64,000 nt of DNA from Campylobacter gastrosuis (GTDB lineage Bacteria > Campylobacterota > Campylobacteria > Campylobacterales > Campylobacteraceae): contig NZ_JANURM010000004.1 of the NCBI RefSeq assembly GCF_030249845.1, positions 106,098-170,097 on the forward strand, read 5' to 3'. A model generated the notes under the pieces. That model did not search any database. It was not told where the DNA came from and saw only the letters and a list, made by a program, of their open reading frames with translations. The position numbers were made by a program, and so were the translations under genes. Shown piece after piece: positions 1 through 8,926 of the stretch. How positions within the stretch are numbered: position 1 is the first letter of the stretch; every line of letters starts with the position of its first letter.

Positions 1-624
1 GACGGCACGATAAAAGAAAAAAGCATTGATATAAATAAAACCATAAATCACAACGATGAATACGCACTTTTAAAGCTAAACGAGCCAAAGCCAGTAGTGA
101 GTAAAAAGCTTGATGTTTCGGTGACTATGCCTGATGTTAGCGTGGTTAAGGTTGTTAAAAAAAGCGATGAAAACGCCACTCTGCCAAAGCCATCAGACGC
201 ACCAATTCTAACCCAAAAAAGCGAGCAAAACAACACCGAAGTGGTCGTTAAACACGTCAAAACGCCGATAAATGAGCAGGTAAAAACTGCAAAAAAGGGC
301 GATTTAAACATAAAACTACCGCTAAAAAGCGTGAAATTTATGGATTTTATCAGGTTTGACGCCGATAAAAACCGCCTAAATATCATCACAAAAGATAAAA
401 TCATCAGGCATTTTAAACACGAAAAGGACAAAATTGTCGTTGATTTTAAGGGCAAACCGATGTTTAAAACAAAGGATATTGAGCTAAATACTGGCGAGTT
501 TAGCAAGGTTACTCTTGGTTGGCACAAGAGCTTTTATAGGGTCGTTATAAAGCTTAAAAAACCGCAAAAATACGAGCTTAACGCACTTAAAGATGAGAGC
601 GGATACGAAATTAATCTAAAATAA
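1..624 (+). CDS. AMIN-domain protein, 5' end outside window
   Basis: The frame is open from base 1, so this is the last 207 residues of a longer protein. The first half is polar, rich in Lys, Val and Asp, and looks like a disordered linker. The last ~105 residues resemble an AMIN domain: alternating beta strands with pieces such as KFMDFIRFDADKNRL and the final VVIKLKKPQKYELNAL. AMIN domains are known to anchor periplasmic proteins to peptidoglycan or secretion machinery, so an envelope role is inferred. An ATG at 97 lies inside the open frame and is probably not the start. The stop at 622-624 abuts the remnant of a methyltransferase gene with no intergenic space, which suggests the remnant was joined here by deletion. 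Confidence 0.75.
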   Translation, partial: DGTIKEKSIDINKTINHNDEYALLKLNEPKPVVSKKLDVSVTMPDVSVVKVVKKSDENATLPKPSDAPILTQKSEQNNTEVVVKHVKTPINEQVKTAKKGDLNIKLPLKSVKFMDFIRFDADKNRLNIITKDKIIRHFKHEKDKIVVDFKGKPMFKTKDIELNTGEFSKVTLGWHKSFYRVVIKLKKPQKYELNALKDESGYEINLK

Positions 625-1186
625 TGTCAAAATCAAAGACCCAAATTTCACGCCAGATTTTATTGTTAAAGATATGCTTGAAATTTTGGGCTATTTTGGC
701 GATGAAATTCTAAACAAGCATATCGTTGATAATAGCTGTGGCGATGGTGCTTTTTTATCTGAGATTGTGCGTAGATATTTATTAGCCTGTAAAAATCACG
801 ATAAAAATGTGATAAAAACCGAGCTTGAAACCTTTATTCACGGCATTGAGATTGATAATACTCAGCTTGAAAAATGCGTTAAAAATTTAGACAAAATCAA
901 GCAGTTTGAGTTTTCTAAGAGCGGTATGACTGATATTTTATCGCATTTTACGAGCTTGGTTTAAAAATGCAAATTTAATTAGCGAAGATGAGATAACAAA
1001 AGATAGCGAGATTTACGAGTATTTGCTAGAAAACAATGGGCGACTTTTAATGCACTAAATAGCGATGAATTCTTAGGCTACGTAAAATTTTTAAAACGAT
1101 ATAAAAACGGCGGATATTACACGTTTTCATCAAAAGATGTTAAAAAATTTTTAGACTATAAATTAGGAGATTTTAATGACAAATAG
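620..1186 (+). pseudogene. Remnant of type II N6-adenine DNA methyltransferase
   Basis: Reading from 620 gives a frame with no start codon that encodes FTPDFIVKDMLEILGY, then the S-adenosylmethionine motif DNSCGDGAFL (about 730-760). It ends at a stop at 962-964. A second piece in another frame (about 1035-1186) encodes WATFNALNS and YKNGGYYTFSSKDVKKFL, which looks like the C-terminus of the same kind of enzyme. The catalytic NPPY-type motif and most of the middle are missing, so the gene has lost its start, its core and its frame. The final stop TAG (1184-1186) overlaps the ATG of the nuclease remnant at 1176, preserving an original methylase-nuclease gene order. The family assignment is from motif reading only; the target sequence is unknown. 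Confidence 0.8.
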
Positions 1187-1714
1187 CGAGTTTTTATCAG
1201 TAATAAAGCAATCTTTTGCGAAATTTTTAAAGGTTAAAACATCACGTAGCACCGCAAAATTAAAAGACCTACACGGCGAGATTGCAAGGGATTTACAAGT
1301 TAGATTGGGCAGCGATTTTGTCATAAAGTCGCAAGGTTTTAACGATGATAAAGAGGGCAAGATAAACGGCAGATATTATGATAAAAATGTGGATATTTTA
1401 ATTAAAAAAGACGGCGTTTGCATTGGCGGTGTTGGCGTGAAATTTGTAATGCAAAACTACTTGCAAAATAGCAATAACTATTTTGAAAATATGCTAGCAG
1501 AAACAGCAAATATACGCACAGCAGACGCGAAAGTCCCAAAAATCCGCTAAAAACAAAAGATGAGTATATGGATTTTTACACTAAAATTTTAGATGATAAG
1601 GACTTAATTAGCTACGCTAAAATACAAGATGAGTTTAGTAATGCCGTGATTTTAAACGACTATGAAAATTTCACAACCCGCCTTTGTGCCTTGATAAATG
1701 GTCATTTAAAGTGA
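1176..1714 (+). pseudogene. Remnant of type II restriction endonuclease
   Basis: ATG at 1176 follows AGGAGATTTTA, a good ribosome binding site. The first ~115 residues look like a real nuclease N-terminus: [27 protein letters not shown] and IGGVGVKFV, with the Asp and Lys of a PD-(D/E)XK-like core, then [14 protein letters not shown]. The frame then runs into a stop at 1548-1550. A second frame from about 1535 to 1714 encodes DEYMDFYTKILDDKDL and ENFTTRLCALINGHLK, which reads as the C-terminus. The segment between is deleted. It sits directly after the methylase remnant, as in a classical M-R pair. Loss of both partners together is the safe route of decay. The exact family is not recognised. 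Confidence 0.7.
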
Positions 1715-1936
1715 TTTTTTTATCCGTTTAGTCGCCCAAATGACTACGCTGCCAGCTAGTAAAATTGCGATTAAAAATTCAAAATACCCGCTAATTTCGC
1801 TTGGTATTTCATCGCTTGAAGCACCACTTAAATTTTCATCAAAAACAAAGATAAACCCAAAAACATAATTTAACAAAAACCAAACAAAAACGCCCAAAAC
1901 CGCCAAAAAAGCCAAAATTTTACCACTTTTACCCAT
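1706..1936 (-). CDS. Small two-helix membrane protein downstream of fliI
   Basis: 76 residues if started at the ATG at 1936-1934, which overlaps the fliI stop codon in the arrangement ATGGGTAA. A longer in-frame start at 1984 would lie deep inside fliI, so the coupled start is preferred. Two hydrophobic helices (about residues 7-29 and 50-68) flank a short acidic loop and a basic tail ending KRIKKSL. The coupling to fliI suggests co-expression with the flagellar export ATPase, but a flagellar function is not shown. I do not recognise the family. Its 3' end overlaps by 9 bases the end of the convergent nuclease remnant. Confidence 0.6.
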   Translation of the reverse strand: MGKSGKILAFLAVLGVFVWFLLNYVFGFIFVFDENLSGASSDEIPSEISGYFEFLIAILLAGSVVIWATKRIKKSL

Positions 1937-3239
1937 TAATTTTTGCCAAAAGCTCTTGCACTGCTTCAAACTCAAAATTCTCATTTGAGCCCTGTTTTAA
2001 AAACTCATACATAAATTCCTTCTTAGCGATTGCCATATCAAGCTCCCTGTCGTTGCCACGCTGATAAGCACCAATCCTTAAAAGCACCTCGTTCTCTTTT
2101 AAGAGCGAATATAACCGCTTAAACGTGATCGCATTTTGCTTATGCTCCTTGCTAACCACGTCGCCCATTACACGAGAGGCTGAATTTTGAATGTTTATAG
2201 GCGGATAAATGCCAAAATCCGTTAGCTCCCTGCTTAAAACGATGTGTCCATCAAGGATAGAACGGCTCTGATCGGCTATCGGATCGCTCATATCATCGCC
2301 CTCAACAAGCACCGTAAAAAACGCCGTAATTGAGCCCTTGCCCTCTTCTTTACCAGCTCTCTCCATAAGCTGTGGCAAAAGCATAAGTGAGCTTGGCGGA
2401 TAGCCCTTTGAGGTAGGTGGCTCGCCAAGTGCTAAGCCTATCTCACGCTGTGCCATAGCAAAACGAGTAACGCTGTCCATTATAAAAAGCACATCAAGCC
2501 CTTGCTCTTTAAAATATTCAGCCACGCTCATCGCACAAAAAGCGCCGTATTTTCGCATTAAAGCACTATCATCAGAGGTCGCTACGACTATCACAGCACC
2601 GCTTAAATCCCCGCCTAAATTTTTCTCTATAAACTCAGGCACCTCCCTGCCACGCTCGCCAATTAGAGCGACGACTTTTATCGGTGCTTTTGTGTTTTTT
2701 ACTATCATACTCATAAGCGTTGATTTACCCACGCCAGAACCAGCAAAAATCCCCAGCTTTTGCCCCTTGCCACAGGTTAAAAGCCCGTCAATTGCCTTTA
2801 TGCCCACGCTAAACGGCTCATCTATTAGCCCACGCTTCATAGCGTCAATTGGTGCTTTCATAATCGGCATAAAATCAGTGGTAAAAATTTCGCCCTTGCC
2901 GTCAATTGGTCGCATAAATGGATCAACCACGCGCCCAAGCAGAGCCTTGCCAACAGGGATATTCATACCTTGGTCGCTCTCATAGACAAAATCGCCAATC
3001 TTAAACCCCTCAACAAAGCCAAAAGGACTTACAAATGCCCCATTTGACGTGATTTGCGTCACCATACCAAGTCCGTTTTTGCTCTTATCTTTGCTTGAAA
3101 TTTTAACCACATCGCCGATACTTGGGCGAAGTCCAGAGATTTCAATGGTCGTTGGCGTAATTTTTGTAATCACACCAAAGACATTTGAGAGTGAAATTTT
3201 ATCGCTTTGTAGCTTTAAATTTAGGCGTTCTAAGCTCAA
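1929..3239 (-). CDS. fliI: FliI, flagellum-specific ATPase
   Basis: 436 residues, the usual length. FliI is the hexameric ATPase of the flagellar type III export apparatus on the cytoplasmic side of the basal body and energises export of rod, hook and filament subunits. The P-loop GSGVGKST lies near residue 168, and the Walker B region [16 protein letters not shown] near 250. The F1-beta-like [15 protein letters not shown] segment follows. Translation starts at TTG (3239-3237), overlapping the folE stop as TTGA, so the two genes are translationally coupled. The C-terminus overlaps a small membrane protein gene. Confidence 0.97.
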   Translation of the reverse strand: MSLERLNLKLQSDKISLSNVFGVITKITPTTIEISGLRPSIGDVVKISSKDKSKNGLGMVTQITSNGAFVSPFGFVEGFKIGDFVYESDQGMNIPVGKALLGRVVDPFMRPIDGKGEIFTTDFMPIMKAPIDAMKRGLIDEPFSVGIKAIDGLLTCGKGQKLGIFAGSGVGKSTLMSMIVKNTKAPIKVVALIGERGREVPEFIEKNLGGDLSGAVIVVATSDDSALMRKYGAFCAMSVAEYFKEQGLDVLFIMDSVTRFAMAQREIGLALGEPPTSKGYPPSSLMLLPQLMERAGKEEGKGSITAFFTVLVEGDDMSDPIADQSRSILDGHIVLSRELTDFGIYPPINIQNSASRVMGDVVSKEHKQNAITFKRLYSLLKENEVLLRIGAYQRGNDRELDMAIAKKEFMYEFLKQGSNENFEFEAVQELLAKING

Positions 3240-3808
3240 AAACGCATCTCCTTTGGCGAATTTATAAGAGCAAAAAATTCCTTTCTTGTTTCGGCATTTT
3301 TTATAAAAGCCCCACGAAGTGCCGATGTAGTCGTGGTTGAGTTTATCTTTTGCACGCCTCTCATCTCAACACACATATGCCTAGCCTCAACCACCACGCC
3401 AACGCCCTTTGGCTCTATCACCTCAGCTAACGCCTGAGCGATTTGCTCTGTCATCTGCTCTTGAATTTGCAATCTTCTTGCAAAAATATCAACCATACGT
3501 GGAATTTTGCTAAGTCCAACGACCTTGCCATTTGGTATATAAGCCACGTGCACACGCCCAATTATAGGCAAAAGATGATGCTCACAAAGGCTGTAAAACT
3601 CAATATCTCTAACCAAAACCATCTCGTTATTTGAGCTTTTAAAAAGTGCGTCCCCAAGCACCTCTTTTGGGTCTTGATGATAGCCACTTGTTAGAAATTG
3701 ATACGCTTTAAAAACTCGCTGTGGTGTTTTTAAAAGCCCCTCTCTGTTTGGGTCTTCGCCGATAATTGTAAGCATATTTTTTACAGAATTTTCAAAACTT
3801 TCTTGCAT
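3236..3808 (-). CDS. folE: GTP cyclohydrolase I
   Basis: 190 residues, the normal bacterial length. FolE converts GTP to 7,8-dihydroneopterin triphosphate, the first step of folate biosynthesis, in the cytoplasm. The signature [16 protein letters not shown] near residues 74-90 carries the zinc-binding Cys and His residues, and [10 protein letters not shown] supplies the second zinc Cys. TSALRGAF near the C-terminus is typical. ATG at 3808 is preceded by GGAG. It is divergent from tig and leads an operon with fliI. Confidence 0.97.
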   Translation of the reverse strand: MQESFENSVKNMLTIIGEDPNREGLLKTPQRVFKAYQFLTSGYHQDPKEVLGDALFKSSNNEMVLVRDIEFYSLCEHHLLPIIGRVHVAYIPNGKVVGLSKIPRMVDIFARRLQIQEQMTEQIAQALAEVIEPKGVGVVVEARHMCVEMRGVQKINSTTTTSALRGAFIKNAETRKEFFALINSPKEMRF

Positions 3809-3859
3809 AAAATCTCCATTTTTTAAAGCCCTAATTGTATTAAAAAACGGCTTAATAAA

Positions 3860-3918
3860 TTTAATAATAAGGAAAAATTTGCTATATTTTGCCCTAAAAT
3901 TTTTTTAAAAGGGAAAAA
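3860..3918 (+). promoter_or_regulatory. Probable tig promoter and leader
   Basis: In the 110-base divergent gap between folE and tig there are two AT-rich -10-like hexamers, TATATT (3883-3888) and TAAAAT (3895-3900), followed by the ribosome binding site AAAAGGGAAAAA before the ATG at 3919. Campylobacter promoters usually lack a clear -35, so the choice of hexamer is uncertain. Confidence 0.4.
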
Positions 3919-5244
3919 ATGGCAATTACTACAAAGGCTATTGATAGCGTAAATTGCGAAATTGACGCAAAAATAGAGAATTCACAAATTAAGGCTAACG
4001 TTGAAAAATTAGCCAAAAAAGCGGCAAAAACAATGAAAGTTGATGGTTTTAGACAAGGGCACGTCCCAGTTTCTGTCGTTTTAAAAAGATATGAAAAAGA
4101 GCTTACAAGCGACGCTGAGCAGGACGCATTAAGAGAAATTTTAAACGAAGCACTAAAAGAGCAAAAAAGATCAAACAACGACCTAATTGGCGAACCGCTG
4201 GTTAATAAATTTGAGCGAAGCGATAGCGGTATTGATGTGAATATGATAGTTTCATTTAAGCCAAGCGTTGATGTTAGTGGATACGAGGCTTTAATCCCTG
4301 AATTTTCAACACCAAAAGTGCTTAAAAAAGACATTGATGAGAAGAAAAATGAAATTTTAAAAATGGTAGCTCCGCTTGAAAAAGTTGAGAAAAAACGTGC
4401 TTTAAAGAGCGGAGATTTTGCGAAATTTGACTTTGAGGGCTTTGTTGATGGTGTGGCATTTGATGGCGGTAAGGCTGAAAATTACCTGCTTGAAATCGGC
4501 TCAGGTCAGTTTATACCGGGCTTTGAAGATGGTATGATTGGATTAAAGCCGGGCGAAGAAAAGGACGTTGAAGTAACCTTCCCAGCCGAGTATGGTGCGC
4601 CAAATTTAGCTGGCAAACCAGCCGTATTTAAGGTAAAACTACACGAAATTCAGGAGAGAAAAATCCCTGAAACACTTGATGAAAAAACCCTAAAAGCGAT
4701 CCTAGCAAACGAAGAAAACCCAACCGAAGAGCTTCTTGATGAGCGTATAAAAGAGCAGATTAGAAGCGAAAAAATGTTTAATTTAATAAACGAGGATTTA
4801 AAGCCAAAATTCGCCGAAGCCGTTGTTGAGAAGTTTAAATTTGACGTGCCAAAAAATATCGTTGAGCAAGAGATGGATATGCAGTTTAGAAACGCTTGGG
4901 CTGGATTTAGCAAAGAAGAGATTGAAAAGATTAAAGATGACAAGGACGCTATCGTTAAAAAACGAGAGGAATTTAGAAAAGATGCCGAAAATAGCGTTCG
5001 TTTAACATTCATCATTGATGAGCTAGCTCGTGTTAGAGGCGTAAAAGTAGCAGACCAAGAGGTCGTTCAGGCTGTCTATTTTGAAGCTTACAGGACTGGT
5101 AGAGATCCAAAATCTCACCTTGAAATGTATAAAAATCAAGGTATGCTACCAGCCATTAAAATGTCAATGATTGAAGAGAAATTATTTAACGAAATGTTTA
5201 ATAAAGATGAGAAAAAAACAGCCAAAAAAGAGAAGGCTGAGTAA
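3919..5244 (+). CDS. tig: Trigger factor
   Basis: 441 residues, the usual size. Trigger factor is the ribosome-associated chaperone with peptidyl-prolyl isomerase activity that meets nascent chains at the exit tunnel. The N-terminal domain has the ribosome-docking loop in [11 protein letters not shown] near residues 40-50. The FKBP-like domain lies at about 155-245 ([25 protein letters not shown]). The C-terminal helical arms follow and end in a lysine-rich tail. ATG at 3919 follows AAGGGA. The stop overlaps the clpP start as TAATG, so folding and proteolysis genes are coupled. Confidence 0.97.
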   Translation: MAITTKAIDSVNCEIDAKIENSQIKANVEKLAKKAAKTMKVDGFRQGHVPVSVVLKRYEKELTSDAEQDALREILNEALKEQKRSNNDLIGEPLVNKFERSDSGIDVNMIVSFKPSVDVSGYEALIPEFSTPKVLKKDIDEKKNEILKMVAPLEKVEKKRALKSGDFAKFDFEGFVDGVAFDGGKAENYLLEIGSGQFIPGFEDGMIGLKPGEEKDVEVTFPAEYGAPNLAGKPAVFKVKLHEIQERKIPETLDEKTLKAILANEENPTEELLDERIKEQIRSEKMFNLINEDLKPKFAEAVVEKFKFDVPKNIVEQEMDMQFRNAWAGFSKEEIEKIKDDKDAIVKKREEFRKDAENSVRLTFIIDELARVRGVKVADQEVVQAVYFEAYRTGRDPKSHLEMYKNQGMLPAIKMSMIEEKLFNEMFNKDEKKTAKKEKAE

Positions 5245-5834
5245 TGAGCTATTACGTCCCAGTCGTAGTTGAGAGAACTAGCAAAGGCGAGAGAAGCTAT
5301 GATATTTACTCACGCCTTTTAAAGGACAGGATTGTTATGCTTAGTGGCGAGATTGAAGATGGTATGGCATCATCAATTGTCGCCCAACTTCTATTTTTAG
5401 AAGCAGAAGACCCAGAAAAGGATATCTATCTTTACATAAATAGCCCAGGTGGCGTGATAACAAGCGGTTTTAGCATTTATGACACGATGAATTACATTAA
5501 ACCAGATGTTTGCACCATTTGTATGGGACAAGCCGCCTCAATGGGTGCGTTTTTGCTTAGTTCTGGGGCAAAGGGCAAACGCTATGCACTTACAAATTCA
5601 CGCATTATGATTCATCAGCCACTTGGCGGTGCTAGGGGACAGGCTGCTGATATTGAGATTCAAGCACGTGAAATTTTACGTTTAAAAGAGAGTTTAAACA
5701 ACATTCTAGCCAAAAACACCGGACAAAAAATCGCAAAAATCATAAAAGACACCGACAGGGATAATTTTATGAGTGCATTAGAGGCCAAAGAATACGGGCT
5801 AATTGATAATGTTTTAGAAAAGAGCTTTAAATAG
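5244..5834 (+). CDS. clpP: ATP-dependent Clp protease proteolytic subunit
   Basis: 196 residues, full length. ClpP forms the tetradecameric serine protease barrel that works with ClpX or ClpA. The nucleophile is in [11 protein letters not shown] (Ser near 98), the His in [16 protein letters not shown] (near 122), and the Asp of the triad is in DTDRDNFM. The N-terminus [24 protein letters not shown] is typical and includes the propeptide-like residues. It starts one base into the tig stop codon. Confidence 0.98.
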   Translation: MSYYVPVVVERTSKGERSYDIYSRLLKDRIVMLSGEIEDGMASSIVAQLLFLEAEDPEKDIYLYINSPGGVITSGFSIYDTMNYIKPDVCTICMGQAASMGAFLLSSGAKGKRYALTNSRIMIHQPLGGARGQAADIEIQAREILRLKESLNNILAKNTGQKIAKIIKDTDRDNFMSALEAKEYGLIDNVLEKSFK

Positions 5835-5843
5835 GGGCGAAAT

Positions 5844-6857
5844 TTGTTAAAAATAGACAATGCACCAAAGTATCATCAAACTAGGCAGGGAGTGGCAAAG
5901 CAAGAAGAAAAGGACATTTATCAGTTTTCAGAGAGTGTCTTAAAAGAGCTAAGTCAAGATAACATCCCCTCAATCCCTAGCAATTACTCAATATATTTTG
6001 AGAAGTTGCTTGATGAGAGAACGAGCGAATTTAAAGAGAAGCTCGGCAGTGCATTGACCTTTTATGAAGAGGGCGGTCAGAAGATGACCGAGAGCAGTAT
6101 TTTTATAGAAAAAGAGATAAAACAGGGCTTTGTGCAGATTAAATCAATGCTACAAGCAGTCGCCTTAATCTATAAAAATTTAGGCTTAATGAAAGGCATT
6201 ACCAAAAAGCACATTGCCACACTTCACAGCAACACCGATCTTTTAGCAGTTCAAAATGTCCTAAGCGTCTTTAATGATGATTTAATCAAACTCGTCTCTT
6301 TAATGGACAAGCACGTTGAGGTAATCCGTGCAAACTACGAAGAGATCGGCAAGATGTTTAAAGCCATTGAAGAGCAGACCGTTTATGATGCAAATTACGA
6401 GGTTTATAACAAGAAATTTTTAATTAACGCAATGGAGATTGAGGTTACTAGCTCAAAACGCTACGGCTACCACACTTCGTTTGTAATCACAAAGGTTGAT
6501 GAGAAAATTTTATTTACCACAAATAACCTAAAAGAGCGAAACGACCTGCTAAAAAGCGTGGCTCAAATTTTGCTAAAAACTTCAAGGCGTAGCGATATAG
6601 TCGCGCATTATGGCGACGGATTTTTTATCATCGTGATGAAACACACCGACTTAGACGGAGCAAAACTAGCTTGTGCTAGGCTAAATAAGCTATTTAGTGG
6701 CATTAAACACAATGTCGGCGGTGCTGAGATTGTTGTTAATTTAAATATGGTCGCCGGAGAGCTTACAAAAGAGGGTAGTAGTATGGAGGAGGTCTTATCA
6801 AAGGCACTTGATACAATCGCCTCAACCGACGCAAAAGAGCCGATATTTTTGGAGTAA
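5844..6857 (+). CDS. Degenerate GGDEF-domain protein
   Basis: 337 residues from a TTG start at 5844, preceded by AGGGGCGAAA. The first ~190 residues are helical with no membrane segment. The last ~145 have the outline of a GGDEF domain (YDANYEVYNKKFLINAMEIEV, then ILLKTSRRSDIVAHYGDGFFIIV). The signature is YGDGF instead of GGDEF, so the catalytic Glu and the first Gly are missing. Active cyclase function is therefore unlikely; a regulatory or effector role is inferred. It is soluble and lies between clpP and def, nine bases after clpP and three before def, so it is probably co-transcribed with both. Confidence 0.75.
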   Translation: MLKIDNAPKYHQTRQGVAKQEEKDIYQFSESVLKELSQDNIPSIPSNYSIYFEKLLDERTSEFKEKLGSALTFYEEGGQKMTESSIFIEKEIKQGFVQIKSMLQAVALIYKNLGLMKGITKKHIATLHSNTDLLAVQNVLSVFNDDLIKLVSLMDKHVEVIRANYEEIGKMFKAIEEQTVYDANYEVYNKKFLINAMEIEVTSSKRYGYHTSFVITKVDEKILFTTNNLKERNDLLKSVAQILLKTSRRSDIVAHYGDGFFIIVMKHTDLDGAKLACARLNKLFSGIKHNVGGAEIVVNLNMVAGELTKEGSSMEEVLSKALDTIASTDAKEPIFLE

Positions 6858-6860
6858 AAA

Positions 6861-7412
6861 TTGATTTTAGAGATACTTACATACCCAAATAAAAGACTAT
6901 TTGAGCGTTCAGAAGAGGTTAGTGTTTTTGATGAGAATTTACACAAACTGCTTGATGATATGTATGATACGATGATAGCCAAAGAGGGCATAGGACTAGC
7001 TGCCATTCAGGTTGGCGTTAAGAGTAGAATTTTTATCATAAATCTCTTTAATGAAGAGAAAAAATGCCAAGATAAAGCCGATTTGATTGAGATTATAAAC
7101 CCAGAATTTTTAGAAAAAAACGGCGAGAGCATCTATCAAGAGGGGTGCTTATCTGTGCCGGGATTTTATGAAGAGGTAAAACGAGCAGATAGCGTAAAAA
7201 TCCGCTATCAAGACCGCTTTGGCAATACCAAAATTTTAGAAACAAACGGACTTTTAGCCATAGCACTTCAACACGAAAACGACCACCTAGACGGACACCT
7301 TTTTATTGAGCGTATCGGCTTTAACAAACGCAAAATTTTTGATAAAGAGTATAAAAAAGGCAAGAAGCAAGACAGACCTAAACACAGGCAAGTCGCCAAA
7401 AAAGAGCGATGA
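6861..7412 (+). CDS. def: Peptide deformylase
   Basis: 183 residues. Def removes the formyl group from the N-terminal methionine of new proteins. All three metal motifs are present: GIGLAAIQVG (near 43-52), EGCLSVPG (near 94-101, metal Cys) and QHENDHLDG (near 137-145, metal His pair and catalytic Glu). It starts at TTG 6861, with GGAG of the upstream stop region as the ribosome binding site. The C-terminal tail is very basic (KKGKKQDRPKHRQVAKKER). It overlaps the comM-like gene by four bases. Confidence 0.97.
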   Translation: MILEILTYPNKRLFERSEEVSVFDENLHKLLDDMYDTMIAKEGIGLAAIQVGVKSRIFIINLFNEEKKCQDKADLIEIINPEFLEKNGESIYQEGCLSVPGFYEEVKRADSVKIRYQDRFGNTKILETNGLLAIALQHENDHLDGHLFIERIGFNKRKIFDKEYKKGKKQDRPKHRQVAKKER

Positions 7413-8926
7413 AGTCGCTACTTTGTGCCTCATACACAGATGGCGTTAGGGTCGTTCAGGTTGAGTCGGTTTTTACTAGGGGGCTACCTGGATTTAGCAT
7501 TGTCGGACTTGCAAACACAAGCATAAAAGAGTCCGCCGAGCGCGTAAAAGCCGCACTCTCATCGCTAAATTTCTCCTTTGCCGCACAAAAAATCACGATA
7601 AATTTATCTCCGTCAGATTTGCCAAAAAACGGCTCACATTTTGATTTAGCAATAGCACTTTTAATCGCACTTCAAAAGTCGCAAAATTTAGAAAAAGTCT
7701 TTGTTTTTGGCGAGCTTGGACTTGACGGCAGTGTAAAAAGCACGGCAAATTTATTCTCAATCTTGCTATTTTTAAGCCAAAATGTAAGGGACGCAAAAAT
7801 CATTGTCCCAAAAGAGATATCCTTTAAGGCAAGTGCTATACCAAATTTTGAAATTTATGGCGTTAGCACGCTTGCTGATGCGATTAGATTCTTTGAAGAT
7901 AGCGAATTTGCAAGCAGTTTAAGGGAGCAAAAGAGCGATGAAATTTTAAAAGATGTGGTTGAGATTTGCGGTAAAAAATACCTGCCAAATAGAAATTTCG
8001 CCCTTGATTTTAAAGATGTTTTAGGTCAAGAAAGAGCCAAAAGAGGCTGTTTAATCTCGGCTGTTGGTATGCACAATATTATTTTTGAAGGTAGCCCCGG
8101 ATGTGGCAAAAGTATGTGTGCTAAACGGCTAGTTCATATCCTGCCGCCTCAAAGCCTAGATGAGGTCTTAAATGCAGCCGCATATCGGTCGCTAAATATG
8201 CAAGATAGCGATTTTAACGCACTTAGACCCTTTCGCTCGCCTCATCACACCAGCACAAAAAGCTCCATTTTTGGTGGTGGCTCAAATGTAGCAAAAATTG
8301 GCGAGATAGCCCTTGCAAACGGCGGAGTGCTGTTTTTTGATGAATTTGTGCATTTTTCAAAGCAGATTATTGAGAGCCTTCGTGAGCCACTTGAAGATCA
8401 CAAAATCCACATTGCACGTGTAAATTCCAAAGTCACTTATGATACGAAATTTATCCTAGCAGCCGCGCTTAACCCCTGTCCGTGCGGTAATTTGCTCTCA
8501 AAAAACCTAAGCTGTCGTTGCACTCCAAACGAGATAAAGCAATATAAATCGCGCCTTTCTGAGCCTATCCTTGACCGCATTGATTTATACGTGCAAATGG
8601 ATGAAATTAGCCCAAGTGACAAGCCAAGCCTAAGCTCAAAACAGATGAGCGAGCTCGTGCTAAATGCCTTTAAATTTCAAAAAGAACGCTCACAAGATGA
8701 GCTAAATGCAAATTTAAGCGACAGCGAGGTGGCTAAATTTTGCGTTACTTATGATGACGCAAAAGCCACGCTAGATACGGCAGTATCAAGGTTTAGCCTA
8801 TCTCAAAGGTCAATTAAAAAGACGCTAAAAGTGGCTAGAAGCATTGCGGATTTGGAGCAAAATGAGAAAATTTCAAAGCAAAATATCTTAGAAGCGCTTA
8901 GTTTTAGAACAAGGGAGATTTTGTGA
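7409..8926 (+). CDS. comM: YifB/ComM family AAA ATPase
   Basis: 505 residues, typical for the Mg-chelatase-like ComM/YifB family. ComM is a hexameric helicase that promotes branch migration during natural transformation, which fits a competent Campylobacter. The N-terminal Lon-protease-like domain is at about 1-170 (FSIVGLANTSIKESAERVKAAL). The P-loop GSPGCGKS is near 228, and FRSPHHTSTKSSIFGGG is a family signature. Walker B is VLFFDEFVHF, and the zinc-like Cys cluster CPCGNLLSKNLSCRC is near 350. The start at 7409 overlaps def as ATGA. Confidence 0.93.
   Translation: MKSLLCASYTDGVRVVQVESVFTRGLPGFSIVGLANTSIKESAERVKAALSSLNFSFAAQKITINLSPSDLPKNGSHFDLAIALLIALQKSQNLEKVFVFGELGLDGSVKSTANLFSILLFLSQNVRDAKIIVPKEISFKASAIPNFEIYGVSTLADAIRFFEDSEFASSLREQKSDEILKDVVEICGKKYLPNRNFALDFKDVLGQERAKRGCLISAVGMHNIIFEGSPGCGKSMCAKRLVHILPPQSLDEVLNAAAYRSLNMQDSDFNALRPFRSPHHTSTKSSIFGGGSNVAKIGEIALANGGVLFFDEFVHFSKQIIESLREPLEDHKIHIARVNSKVTYDTKFILAAALNPCPCGNLLSKNLSCRCTPNEIKQYKSRLSEPILDRIDLYVQMDEISPSDKPSLSSKQMSELVLNAFKFQKERSQDELNANLSDSEVAKFCVTYDDAKATLDTAVSRFSLSQRSIKKTLKVARSIADLEQNEKISKQNILEALSFRTREIL

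Noticed and set aside
48..527. Long minus-strand reading frame opposite the AMIN gene
   Set aside because: It mirrors the plus-strand gene, is rich in Ser, Phe and Leu as expected for an antisense shadow, and has no ribosome binding site or recognisable motif.
3894..4334. 146-residue minus-strand frame opposite the start of tig
   Set aside because: Antisense shadow of a well-identified gene with typical low-complexity Ser/Phe composition.
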